Assembly (NCBI RefSeq): GCF_049065735.1
Contig: NZ_JBAKHD010000001.1
Location: forward strand, 186,001 to 250,000
Origin: Paramesorhizobium sp049065735
GTDB lineage: Bacteria > Pseudomonadota > Alphaproteobacteria > Rhizobiales > Rhizobiaceae
Length of the DNA: 64,000 nucleotides
Direction: 5' to 3'
The translations under genes were made by a program, and so were the position numbers. Positions within the stretch are counted from its first letter, which is position 1, and each line of letters starts with the position of its first letter. The notes under the pieces were generated by a model. The model was not told the origin of the DNA and made no database searches. It saw nothing but the letters and a program-made list of their open reading frames with translations. This document shows positions 1 through 8,128 of the stretch, piece by piece.

Positions 1-453
1 GGTGAAATCGGCGGCTTTGCCGAAGTCTATCCGACCGACTGGCTGCGCATGCGCGCCGAAGTACGGCAGGGTATCCGCGCACACAAGGGCGTGGTCGCCG
101 ATCTCTCAGCCGATGCCTTCGTCGATGTGACGCCGACCATCCGCGTCTCCGGCGGCCCGCGCGCCTCCTTCGCCACCAAGGAATATTTCGACGCCTATTA
201 CGGAGTCGATGCCGACGCGGCGGCGGCTTCGGGCCTCAGCCAGTACAGCCCCGGCGGCGGCTTCAAGTCCGCAGGCGTCGGCGGCGCGATCACCTGGAAG
301 GCGACCGAGAAGGTCACCACCAGCCTCTTCGCCGAATATGCCCGCCTGCAGGGCCCGGCAGCCGATTCCAGCCTCGTTAAGGAACGCGGCAAGCGCGACC
401 AGTTCACCGTGGGTATGTCGGCAACTTACCGCTTCGACTTTTCGCTGGACTAG
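1..453 (+). CDS. MipA/OmpV family outer-membrane protein, C-terminal part
   Basis: The frame is open from the first base, so the 5' end lies outside the window; 150 residues are visible. The spacing of alternating aromatic and small residues, a Y-G-V-D segment before a Ser-Gly-Leu-x-x-Tyr turn, a later Tyr-Ala-Arg-Leu-x-Gly and a closing strand ending in Tyr-Arg-Phe-Asp-Phe fit the C-terminal beta strands of the MipA/OmpV family, outer-membrane barrels named for MltA-interacting scaffold protein. The last strand lacks the usual terminal Phe because Ser-Leu-Asp follows. The last 50 bases overlap, on the opposite strand, the 3' end of the antitoxin gene. Family assignment is good; the function in this organism is unknown. 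Confidence 0.75.
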   Translation, partial: GEIGGFAEVYPTDWLRMRAEVRQGIRAHKGVVADLSADAFVDVTPTIRVSGGPRASFATKEYFDAYYGVDADAAAASGLSQYSPGGGFKSAGVGGAITWKATEKVTTSLFAEYARLQGPAADSSLVKERGKRDQFTVGMSATYRFDFSLD

Positions 454-754
454 GGCTTTCCTGGTTGATCTCCTGCAGCGCCTCCAGCATTTCAAGGGGG
501 CGCGCGTTGATGAGCAGAAGATAGGCTCTATGCGCCTGGACAGGGCGGGACCTGCCCTGTTCCCACTGCTTCAACTGATCGAGCCCGAAGCCGAAGGTTG
601 ATGCGAAATCGCGCTGGCTGAGGCCGGTTTTGGCACGAATGGATTTCACATCGATTTCAGCCGGAATATGCAGCCTGAAGGGCTTGCCGCCACGCGCGAC
701 GGCCAACGCCTCATTCAAACCTTCGGCGATGTGATCGAAAACGTGCTTGCTCAT
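404..754 (-). CDS. HigA/NadS-type XRE-family antitoxin
   Basis: A 116-residue protein with a lambda-repressor-like helix-turn-helix in its middle (about residues 38-80: Gly-Leu-Ser-Gln-Arg-Asp-Phe-Ala, then Trp-Glu-Gln-Gly-Arg-Ser-Arg-Pro). This is the usual pattern for antitoxins paired with RelE/HigB-type toxins, which bind the toxin and repress their own promoter. Its ATG overlaps the TGA of the toxin gene in an ATGA motif, so the two are translationally coupled with the toxin first. The C-terminal tail runs 50 bases into the 3' end of the convergent outer-membrane gene. The antitoxin is intact although its toxin is not, so it may persist as an orphan repressor. Confidence 0.85.
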   Translation of the reverse strand: MSKHVFDHIAEGLNEALAVARGGKPFRLHIPAEIDVKSIRAKTGLSQRDFASTFGFGLDQLKQWEQGRSRPVQAHRAYLLLINARPLEMLEALQEINQESPSPAKSRSGKLPTYPR

Positions 755-1124
755 GCGCTTTCTCCAGTTGTGAACGGCTGAACCCGTGCCGAATATTCGT
801 GAACGATGGCATCGGTGAGCTTTTTGAGCGAATTACGCTCTGCCTTCGTCAAATTGACTTTCTGGCTCTTCCCGAAAACCGTAATCAGAAAAACCGGCAT
901 GGCTTGTCGGAATAAAAGGTGATTGTGCGGACACCGCCGCTTTTTCCCTTATTGTTTCCGCTGATTGCAAATCGAACTTTCCGGCAACCGCCAGCACCCT
1001 GTATTTCCTCGCCGGCCATCGGATTGCGTGCGAGATAGGCGACAAGTGCATCGATGTCCTCGTCGGACATCCCGGCGATTCCGGCATATTTTCGAAATGC
1101 GTTCAATTCCGCCACGGTTTGCAT
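751..1124 (-). pseudogene. RelE/HigB-type toxin, frameshifted
   Basis: The first frame starts at 1124 and encodes a typical RelE/ParE-family N-terminus: an Asp-Glu-Asp-Ile-Asp-Ala-Leu helix, Asn-Pro-Met-Ala-Gly-Glu, then Cys-Arg-Lys-Val-Arg-Phe-Ala and Lys-Ser-Gly-Gly-Val-Arg-Thr-Ile. It reaches a stop at 885, just after Phe-Tyr-Ser-Asp-Lys. The expected continuation (Pro-Val-Phe-Leu-Ile-Thr-Val-Phe-Gly-Lys, then Lys-Ala-Glu-Arg-Asn) is present in another frame from 900 to 751. The total span of 374 nt is one base short of 125 codons, so a single-base deletion near 895-910 explains the break. The toxin is probably inactive unless this is a sequencing error or a recoding site. Confidence 0.8.
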
Positions 1125-1134
1125 GTTTTATATG

Positions 1135-1149
1135 TGCGTAAATTACGCA
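1135..1149. promoter_or_regulatory. Palindromic operator of the toxin-antitoxin locus
   Basis: TGCGTAA-A-TTACGCA is a perfect 7-1-7 palindrome ending 11 bases before the toxin ATG. The position fits the autoregulatory site that XRE antitoxins bind. The site is seen in sequence; its use as operator is inferred. Confidence 0.6.
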
Positions 1150-1390
1150 TAGAGTCAATAAAGTTTCTGCGGTCTGCCCCTTTATTCCTCTGCCTGTCAT
1201 TGCTAAAAGCGTGGGCATGATGACGCGGCTTTTCATAATACGAATTAGTGGCCCGGCCTTCCCGGCTGTCTGAGGCAGCAGCGTTAAGGGGGAAGGTCCG
1301 GGAATATCAGGCTTTGCCCACGGCAATTCACCCTATATTCGAACATGCCCGGCTGCACCTTCGCGCCCGGCTTTGCAAATAAGCCAGATC

Positions 1391-4306
1391 ATGACCGATA
1401 CGACCGAAAAGCTCGATTATTCGAAGACCCTTTACCTGCCTGAGACGAAGTTTCCGATGCGCGCGGGGCTGCCGGAGCGCGAGCCGCTTTTCGTCGCCCG
1501 CTGGGAGGAAATGAACCTCTATAGGAAGCTGCGTGAGGATGCGAAGGGCCGTCCGCTCTATGTGCTGCATGACGGCCCGCCCTATGCCAATGGCAATATC
1601 CATATCGGCCATGCCCTCAACAAGATCCTGAAGGATGTCATCACCCGCTCCTTCCAGATGCGCGGGTATAATGCGAATTATGTTCCGGGCTGGGACTGCC
1701 ACGGCCTGCCGATCGAGTGGAAGATCGAGGAGCAATACCGCGCCAAGGGCCTCGACAAGAACGACGTGCCGATCAACGAATTCCGTAAGGAGTGCCGCGA
1801 GTTCGCCGCCGGCTGGATCAAGGTGCAGGGCGCGGAGTTCAAGCGCCTCGGCGTGACAGGCGATTTCGACAATCCCTATCTCACCATGAATTTCCATGCC
1901 GAAAGCCGCATCGCGGGCGAGCTCTTAAAATTCGCCATGTCCGGCCAGCTTTATCGCGGCTCCAAGCCGGTGATGTGGTCCGTCGTGGAGCGCACCGCGC
2001 TGGCTGAGGCGGAAGTCGAATATGCCGATGTCGAAAGCGACATGATCTGGGTGAAGTTTCCGGTGGCGTCCGGTCCGGATACGCTCAAGGACGCCTTTGT
2101 CGTCATCTGGACGACCACGCCCTGGACCATCCCCGGCAACCGCGCCATCGCCTATTCGCCCCGCGTCGCTTACAGCGTCTATGAAGTCACCGCGGCGGAG
2201 AACGATTTTGGTCCGCAACCGGGCGAGAAGCTGATCTTTGCCGATGCGCTGGCGGAACAGTCCTTCGCTAAGGCGAAGCTTGAATATAAGCGCCTGCGCG
2301 GGGTTTCAGCCGAAGAGATGACGGCCATCGTTGCCGCCCACCCCCTCAAAGGCCTCGGCGGCGGTTATGAATTCCCCGTGCCGCTCATCCCCGGCGATCA
2401 CGTCACCGACGATGCGGGTACCGGTTTCGTCCACACCGCGCCCAGCCATGGCCGCGAGGACTTCGATGTCTGGATGGAGCACGCGCGTGAACTGGAAGCG
2501 CGTGGGCTGGACACCGCCATCCCGTTCCCCGTGGACGACGCAGGCTATTACACCAAGGACGCGCCGGGCTTTGGGCCGGACCGTGAAGGCGGTGCGGCGC
2601 GCGTCATGGATGACAACGGCAAGAAGGGCGATGCCAACAAGGCGGTCATCGATGCGCTGATCGAGAAGAACATGCTCTTCGCGCGGGGACGGCTGAAGCA
2701 TTCCTATCCGCATTCCTGGCGTTCCAAGAAGCCGGTCATCTTCCGCAACACGCCGCAATGGTTCGTCCACATGGACAAGGAGCTGGGAGACGGCACCACG
2801 CTGCGCTCTCGCGCTCTGAAAGCCATCGATGACACCCGCTTCGTGCCTTCAGCCGGGCAGACGCGCCTGCGCGCCATGATCGAGGACAGGCCCGACTGGG
2901 TGCTCTCCCGCCAGCGCGCCTGGGGCGTGCCCATCGCCGTTTTTGTCGATGAGGACGGCAATGTGCTGAAGGATGAGGCGGTCAACCAGCGCATCCTCGA
3001 CGCCTTCGAGCTTGAGGGAGCGGACGCCTGGTTCGCCGAAGGCGCCCGCGAGCGTTTCCTCGGTTCCCGCGCCAACGAGCCATGGATCATGGTCAAGGAC
3101 ATCCTCGACGTCTGGTTCGATTCAGGGAGCACCCACACCTTTACGCTGGAAGATCGCCCGGACATGAAATGGCCGGCGGATGTCTATCTCGAAGGCTCGG
3201 ACCAGCATCGCGGCTGGTTTCACTCCTCGCTGCTGGAGAGCGCCGGCACGCGCGGCCGCGCGCCTTACGATACGGTCGTCACCCATGGCTTCACCATGGA
3301 TGAGAACGGCAAGAAGATGTCGAAATCCCTAGGCAATGTCGTGACGCCGCAGGATGTCATCAAGGATTCAGGTGCCGATATCCTCCGCCTTTGGGTGATG
3401 ACGACGGACTATTGGGAAGATCAGCGTCTCGGCAAGAGCATCCTGCAAACCAATATCGATGCCTATCGCAAGCTGCGCAACACCATCCGCTGGATGCTCG
3501 GCACGCTCGCCCATGACGAGGGTGAGGAAGTCGCCTATGCCGACCTGCCGGAACTGGAAAAGCTGATGCTGCATCGGCTGTCGGAACTGGATGAGGTGGT
3601 GCGCGCCGGCTACGACGCCTTCGACTTCAAGCGCATCACCCGCGCGCTCATGGATTTCGCTGTCGTCGAACTCTCAGCCTTCTATTTTGACATCCGCAAG
3701 GACGCGCTTTATTGCGACGCGCCGTCGAGCATCCGCCGCAAGGCCGCGCTGCAGACGGTACGCCAGATTTTCGACCGCATGGTGACTTGGCTCGCCCCGA
3801 TGCTGCCCTTCACCATGGAAGAAGCCTGGCTCGACCGCTACCCGGACGCCGTGTCGGTGCATCTGGAACAGTTCCGCGACGTGCCCGCCGAATGGCGCAA
3901 TGAGGCGCTGGCCGAAAAATGGCGCAAGGTCCGCGACGTCCGCCGCGTCGTGACAGGCGCGCTGGAACTGGAGCGGGCGGATAAGCGCATCGGCTCGTCG
4001 CTAGAGGCTGCCCCTCGCGTCTATATCAGCGACCCCGTGCTCAGCGAGGCTGTCGAAGGTCTGGACTTCGCCGAAATCTGCATCACCAGCGATATTGCGG
4101 TTGTGACCGACGAGGTGGCTCCGGAAGGGGCGTTTACGCTGGACGATGTAAAAGGCGTTGCCGTGATTCCGGCCCGCGCGACCGGCGAAAAATGCGCCCG
4201 CTCCTGGCGCTATACCCATGATGTCGGCAGCGACCCGGAGTTCCCGGATGTGTCTGCCCGCGATGCCGCGGCGCTCAGGGAGTTGCGGGCGCTGGGGCGG
4301 ATTTAG
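1391..4306 (+). CDS. ileS: Isoleucine-tRNA ligase
   Basis: Class I aminoacyl-tRNA synthetase charging tRNA-Ile in the cytoplasm, 971 residues. The literal HIGH signature is at residues 71-74 within Pro-Pro-Tyr-Ala-Asn-Gly-Asn-Ile, and KMSKS is at 642-646; the CP1 editing region lies between them. A TTG codon at 1373 would add six residues, but ATG 1391 gives the expected Met-Thr-Asp N-terminus and is preferred. The C-terminal end carries only one Cys (Gly-Glu-Lys-Cys-Ala-Arg-Ser-Trp) where enterobacterial IleS has a zinc-binding cysteine cluster, a replacement I recall as usual in Rhizobiales. A family A repeat begins five bases after the stop. No T-box is visible upstream. Confidence 0.98.
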   Translation: MTDTTEKLDYSKTLYLPETKFPMRAGLPEREPLFVARWEEMNLYRKLREDAKGRPLYVLHDGPPYANGNIHIGHALNKILKDVITRSFQMRGYNANYVPGWDCHGLPIEWKIEEQYRAKGLDKNDVPINEFRKECREFAAGWIKVQGAEFKRLGVTGDFDNPYLTMNFHAESRIAGELLKFAMSGQLYRGSKPVMWSVVERTALAEAEVEYADVESDMIWVKFPVASGPDTLKDAFVVIWTTTPWTIPGNRAIAYSPRVAYSVYEVTAAENDFGPQPGEKLIFADALAEQSFAKAKLEYKRLRGVSAEEMTAIVAAHPLKGLGGGYEFPVPLIPGDHVTDDAGTGFVHTAPSHGREDFDVWMEHARELEARGLDTAIPFPVDDAGYYTKDAPGFGPDREGGAARVMDDNGKKGDANKAVIDALIEKNMLFARGRLKHSYPHSWRSKKPVIFRNTPQWFVHMDKELGDGTTLRSRALKAIDDTRFVPSAGQTRLRAMIEDRPDWVLSRQRAWGVPIAVFVDEDGNVLKDEAVNQRILDAFELEGADAWFAEGARERFLGSRANEPWIMVKDILDVWFDSGSTHTFTLEDRPDMKWPADVYLEGSDQHRGWFHSSLLESAGTRGRAPYDTVVTHGFTMDENGKKMSKSLGNVVTPQDVIKDSGADILRLWVMTTDYWEDQRLGKSILQTNIDAYRKLRNTIRWMLGTLAHDEGEEVAYADLPELEKLMLHRLSELDEVVRAGYDAFDFKRITRALMDFAVVELSAFYFDIRKDALYCDAPSSIRRKAALQTVRQIFDRMVTWLAPMLPFTMEEAWLDRYPDAVSVHLEQFRDVPAEWRNEALAEKWRKVRDVRRVVTGALELERADKRIGSSLEAAPRVYISDPVLSEAVEGLDFAEICITSDIAVVTDEVAPEGAFTLDDVKGVAVIPARATGEKCARSWRYTHDVGSDPEFPDVSARDAAALRELRALGRI

Positions 4307-4311
4307 GCGTG

Positions 4312-4464
4312 GCGCCCTCCTTCCCCCTTGCGGGAAGGTGTCTGCGGAGCAGACGGATGGGGGTGGCGACGTTTGCGCTTACTTCGAAGACCGTGGCGCA
4401 AACGTCACCACCCCCACCCGACCCTTCGGGCCACCCTCCCCGCAAGGGGGGAGGGAGGGTGCGA
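4312..4464. repeat. Family A palindromic element, copy 1
   Basis: An inverted repeat of two GC-rich halves. The left half holds an internal hairpin GTCTGC-gga-GCAGAC; the right half holds the CCCGA/TCGGG-type hairpin. Between them an inner stem GACGTTTGCGC/GCGCAAACGTC closes a loop containing CTTCGAAG. It starts five bases after the ileS stop. The rest of the gap up to 4636 shows no gene. Confidence 0.9.
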
Positions 4465-4636
4465 GCCTTGCCGCCCCGCTGAGACTTCCAATCAATCTAA
4501 TCACGATACCAATCGCGGATAACCCACATATCCCCGATTGCCGCCTTATTAACACTCATGTACAAGGACTTGCCTTGGAGTTGCCGGAATTATGCGGCAG
4601 GGCTGCGGAAGCCCGGTAGTGAGGGATGTGGCGATA

Positions 4637-5305
4637 ATGAAGTCTAAGGGACAATTTCTTGTTTTCGGCGCGATGGTCGCGGGTTTCGCGCTTTCGGGCT
4701 GCGTTTCCTCTCCCACCTATGGCACGGACAAGACCGCCAACGAGCAGCTGATCGACGATATGTCCAATATCGCCTCTTTCGGCGCCCGCAACAAGGAGCG
4801 GATCGAATATAAGCCGCGTCCCGAGCTGGTGAAGCCCGCCGGACACGCAACCACCCTGCCGCCGCCGCAGGAAAGCGTGGCGCAGGCGGGCAGCGGCAAC
4901 TGGCCGGAATCGCCTGAAGCGCGCCGCAAGCGGCTGCGCGACGAGGCGACGGCCAACCAGGACAATCCGAACTATGTTTCGCCCATCGCTGGCGAAGGCC
5001 CGGCTCCCAGCTCCTGGGGGCGCAAGGACCTTGCTTCCGCCAACAGCCGCGCCGCCGACCGGGCGTCGCGCGGCACGACCACGATGACCCCCGAGCAGTC
5101 GAAGGAAATCATCCGGCAGCGTCAGCTCGCCAAGACCGGCTCTCCGACGACGCGAAAATATCTGAGCGAGCCGCCGCTCGATTACCGCCAGCCCGCGCCA
5201 ACCGCCCCCGCGGGCGATCTGGGCGAGGACGAGGCCAGGAAAGAACGCGAGCGCAAGGCCGCGGCCAGCGGGTCGAAGAGCTGGCGTTCGTATATTCCGT
5301 GGTAA
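4637..5305 (+). CDS. Putative lipoprotein of unknown function
   Basis: The ATG at 4637 gives a 222-residue protein starting with a lipoprotein signal: Lys-rich n-region, hydrophobic core, and lipobox Ala-Leu-Ser-Gly-Cys with the acylated Cys at residue 22. Upstream in-frame starts would bury this signal, so 4637 is preferred. After the signal the protein is polar and rich in Pro, Ala, Arg and Lys, with no domain I recognise, and looks largely unstructured. It ends in Ser-Trp-Arg-Ser-Tyr-Ile-Pro-Trp. The gene is convergent with tadA across a short low-complexity inverted repeat. Export and lipidation are predicted from the sequence; no role can be assigned. Confidence 0.8.
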   Translation: MKSKGQFLVFGAMVAGFALSGCVSSPTYGTDKTANEQLIDDMSNIASFGARNKERIEYKPRPELVKPAGHATTLPPPQESVAQAGSGNWPESPEARRKRLRDEATANQDNPNYVSPIAGEGPAPSSWGRKDLASANSRAADRASRGTTTMTPEQSKEIIRQRQLAKTGSPTTRKYLSEPPLDYRQPAPTAPAGDLGEDEARKERERKAAASGSKSWRSYIPW

Positions 5306-5369
5306 GGGAGTAAGGGAATAGGTGAGTAGGGAAAACATACTCCCTTATTCCCTTATTCCCTTATTCCCA
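5303..5369. repeat. Family E low-complexity inverted repeat, copy 1
   Basis: Runs of GGGAGTAAGGGAATAG on the left face CTCCCTTATTCCC on the right around a centre AAAACATAC. It lies between two convergent stop codons and could act as a two-way terminator. It also encodes the last residues of tadA. A related element lies at 32233-32321. Confidence 0.7.
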
Positions 5370-5851
5370 TCTCTTTTCCCCCGGAAAAAATCCTTCAGCA
5401 GCGCCTTCGCCTCCCGCTCGCTGAATCCCGTATAGACCTCCGGCGCGTGGTGACAGGTCGGCTGGGCATAAAATCGGGCGCCGTGTTCGACGCCGCCGCC
5501 TTTTTCGTCGCTGGCGCCGTAGTAGAGCCGCCTGATACGCGCGAAGGAAATGGCTGCGGCGCACATGGCGCAGGGCTCCAGCGTCACATAGAGATCGCAG
5601 CCGATGAGCCGTTCGTCATCGAGCTTGGCGCACGCTTCGCGGATGACGAGAACCTCCGCATGGGCTGTGGGGTCGTTGAGTTCCCGGGTGCGGTTGCCCG
5701 CCCTGGCGAGGATTTCCCCGTCGCGCATGACGACTGCGCCCACCGGCACCTCGCCGCGCTGAGCCGCCGCCCTCGCTTCGGCAAGGGCGATCTCCATCGG
5801 CGGGGCTGAAGCGGCTTTCCTCATGGGCGCTCTCTTTCGGGGAAATTTCAC
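5345..5851 (-). CDS. tadA: tRNA-specific adenosine deaminase
   Basis: Zinc deaminase that converts A34 to inosine in tRNA-Arg(ACG), letting one tRNA read three codons. In the 168-residue form the zinc and catalytic motif is His64-Ala-Glu66 and the paired cysteines are in Pro93-Cys94-Ala-Met-Cys97. Alternative starts exist at Met10 (5824) and Met19; the extra N-terminus is basic and not part of the fold. The natural end is near Phe-Phe-Arg-Gly-Lys-Arg; the following Gly-Asn-Lys-Gly-Ile-Arg-Glu is encoded by the family E repeat, so the C-terminus looks extended by repeat sequence. It is divergent from the RluB-like gene 53 bp away. Confidence 0.95.
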   Translation of the reverse strand: MKFPRKRAPMRKAASAPPMEIALAEARAAAQRGEVPVGAVVMRDGEILARAGNRTRELNDPTAHAEVLVIREACAKLDDERLIGCDLYVTLEPCAMCAAAISFARIRRLYYGASDEKGGGVEHGARFYAQPTCHHAPEVYTGFSEREAKALLKDFFRGKRDGNKGIRE

Positions 5852-5904
5852 TCGCGCGCAGTTGTGCGATTTGTTAGTTACCGCCGCTGAAAGGCAAATA
5901 CCAG

Positions 5905-7533
5905 ATGACCAATGATAATGACGCGGGCGAACGCCCGAAACGCCCCTTTGCCAAGCGTCCGTTCGACAAGGATAAAAGGCCGGGCGACAAGCCGTTTTCC
6001 GACAAGCGCAAGCCCTTTTCCGGTGACCGCCGTCCGGAGAAGACTGAGGCGCGCGGGAAAAGCGTAGGCGCCGAAGCGCCTGATGAGGGCGAGCGCATCG
6101 CCAAGCGGCTGGCGCGCGCCGGCATTGCCTCGCGCCGCGAGGCCGAGACGATGATCGCCGCAGGCCGCATTTCGGTCAATGGCAAGCTGCTGGAAAGCCC
6201 CGCCGTCAACGTGCTTCGCACCGACCGCATCGAGGTCGACGGCAAGCCGCTGCGCCCCATCGAGCGCACACGTCTCTGGCTTTATCACAAGCCCGCCGGT
6301 CTGGTGACGACCAATCGCGACCCGGAAGGCCGTCCGACCGTGTTCGAAGCGCTCCCTGAGGATCTGCCGCGCGTTCTCTCGGTCGGCCGCCTCGACATCA
6401 ACACCGAGGGCCTGCTGCTTTTGACCAATGATGGCGGGCTGGCGCGCATTCTGGAACTGCCCTCCACCGGCTGGCTGCGCCGCTACCGCGTCCGCGCCCA
6501 CGGCAAGGTCACGCAGGCGCAGCTCGACGAGTTGAAGAACGGCATCGCCGTCGACGGCGTGTTCTATGGCTCCATCGAGGCGCAGCTTGAGCGCGAGCAG
6601 GGCTCCAATGTCTGGATCAATATCGGGCTGCGCGAAGGCAAGAACCGCGAGGTCAAGAACATTATGGGCGCGCTTGGCCTGACGGTCGGCCGCCTGATCC
6701 GCGTTTCCTTCGGCCCGTTCCAGCTTGGCGATCTGGAGGAGGGCGCGGTGCGCGAAATCCGCGGCCGCACGCTGCGTGACCAGCTGGGCGAAAAGCTGAT
6801 CGAGGAATCGGGCGCGGATTTCGACGCGCCGATCATCAATGAATTTTCGAACGCGCCAGTAGCAGGCACTCGCGTCGCGGTGGAGCGCGAACGCCCAGCC
6901 CGCCGCGCGTCAGAGTGGATTTCTGCTTCCCCCGCCACCGGCAAGGGCAAAGGACCGCGCCGCGGCAAGGAAGACGGCGGGCCCCGCCGCGGCAAACAGG
7001 AATGGCGGGAGGATTCGCTCTCGCGCTGGAGCACCAGCCCGCGTGAGCGCGGCGGCGACCGCAAGGAAGAGCGTCCGGAGCGCAAGGCGCGCGGCGTCAA
7101 TGTCTGGATGGCGCCGGGCGCCAGGCCGCTGAGCAAGAAATCCGCTGCCGAGGAAGCGGCCGAGAAGCCGCGCCGTGCCCCTTCGCCTCATGGGGAAGCG
7201 CGAAGGGACGCGAAGCGGCGCGGAGCCTCGAACCACGCGAAGGGCCATTGGTCCGCTGCGGAAGGGGAGGGAAGACCGCCCCGCCGCGAGCGTCCCGAAG
7301 GCGAGCGCCAGCAGCGCGCGGGCAGGCGCGAGCGCGCCGAAGCCCGTGAGGGACAGGAGCGCTCTTTCAGTGAAGGCAAGCGGTCCTTCAAGCCGCGTGA
7401 CGGCGAGAAGCGGGATTTCGACGGCAAGCCGCGTGGCCCGCGCCCGGGCGGGGACCGTCCGCGCGGCGATAAGCCCGGCGGCGCCGGTAAGCCAAGGGGA
7501 CCGAGGGGTGGCAATGCGGATCGTCGGCGGTAA
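5905..7533 (+). CDS. RsuA/RluB-family pseudouridine synthase with long disordered tail
   Basis: Site-specific rRNA pseudouridine synthase, most like RluB of 23S rRNA. A basic N-terminal stretch of about 60 residues precedes an S4 RNA-binding domain (about 62-108, with Ala-Gly-Ile-Ala-Ser-Arg-Arg-Glu-Ala). The catalytic motif Gly-Arg-Leu-Asp lies at 161-164, making Asp164 the likely nucleophile, followed by Asn-Thr-Glu-Gly-Leu-Leu-Leu-Leu-Thr-Asn-Asp-Gly. From about residue 310 the protein is an Arg/Lys/Gly/Pro-rich low-complexity tail, so its 542 residues are roughly twice the catalytic core; such tails are known in alphaproteobacterial members. Its last 20 bases overlap the start of rsmD. 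Confidence 0.93.
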   Translation: MTNDNDAGERPKRPFAKRPFDKDKRPGDKPFSDKRKPFSGDRRPEKTEARGKSVGAEAPDEGERIAKRLARAGIASRREAETMIAAGRISVNGKLLESPAVNVLRTDRIEVDGKPLRPIERTRLWLYHKPAGLVTTNRDPEGRPTVFEALPEDLPRVLSVGRLDINTEGLLLLTNDGGLARILELPSTGWLRRYRVRAHGKVTQAQLDELKNGIAVDGVFYGSIEAQLEREQGSNVWINIGLREGKNREVKNIMGALGLTVGRLIRVSFGPFQLGDLEEGAVREIRGRTLRDQLGEKLIEESGADFDAPIINEFSNAPVAGTRVAVERERPARRASEWISASPATGKGKGPRRGKEDGGPRRGKQEWREDSLSRWSTSPRERGGDRKEERPERKARGVNVWMAPGARPLSKKSAAEEAAEKPRRAPSPHGEARRDAKRRGASNHAKGHWSAAEGEGRPPRRERPEGERQQRAGRRERAEAREGQERSFSEGKRSFKPRDGEKRDFDGKPRGPRPGGDRPRGDKPGGAGKPRGPRGGNADRRR

Positions 7534-8077
7534 GTTTCGCGGGCGTCCGCTCGCCACCCCGTCTTCATCAGCGATTCGCCCCACCACGGACCGCACCCGT
7601 GAGAGCCTGTTCAATATCCTTGCGCATAATTATCCCGAGAAGCTGGAGGGCGGGCGCGTGCTCGACCTCTTCGCCGGAACGGGCGCCCTCGGGCTGGAAA
7701 GCATGTCGCGCGGTGCCCGCGCCTGTCTCTTCGTCGAGGAATCGGTGGAGGGGAGGGGCCTCTTGCGCCAGAACATCGAGGCCTTCGGCCTTCAGGGACA
7801 GACCAAGATCTTCCGCCGCGACGCCTGCAATCTCGGTGCAATCGGCACGATGGAGCCCTTCGATCTCGTCTTCGCCGACCCGCCTTATGGCAAAGGTTTG
7901 GGAGAAAAGGCTTTTTTATCGGCTTTTCATGGCGGCTGGCTTAATCCTGACGCAGTTTTGGTGCTTGAGGAGGAGGCGGACGCCGTCCTCGCGCTGGATG
8001 ACCGGTTCGTCATCAAGGATGAGCGAGCCTATGGCGGAACGATTGTCCGCCTGATTGCGTTGCGTAAACCCTCTTGA
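7514..8077 (+). CDS. rsmD: 16S rRNA (guanine(966)-N(2))-methyltransferase
   Basis: Methylates N2 of G966 in 16S rRNA using S-adenosylmethionine, 187 residues. The N-terminus Met-Arg-Ile-Val-Gly-Gly-Lys-Phe-Arg-Gly is diagnostic; the SAM loop Asp-Leu-Phe-Ala-Gly-Thr-Gly-Ala-Leu-Gly and the catalytic Asp-Pro-Pro-Tyr motif (residues 122-125) are present. The reading frame is open far upstream inside the pseudouridine synthase gene, but ATG 7514 matches the family start. The 20-base overlap points to translational coupling of two rRNA modification enzymes. The C-terminus ends normally. Confidence 0.96.
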   Translation: MRIVGGKFRGRPLATPSSSAIRPTTDRTRESLFNILAHNYPEKLEGGRVLDLFAGTGALGLESMSRGARACLFVEESVEGRGLLRQNIEAFGLQGQTKIFRRDACNLGAIGTMEPFDLVFADPPYGKGLGEKAFLSAFHGGWLNPDAVLVLEEEADAVLALDDRFVIKDERAYGGTIVRLIALRKPS

Positions 8078-8128
8078 AACGGGGACGCTGTAATTTCGCT
8101 GTGACTTGACGCCGGCCCCATTCGAAGG

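Noticed and set aside
4218..4619. 133-residue ORF running through the family A repeat after ileS
   Set aside because: It starts within ileS and is mostly repeat sequence in translation.
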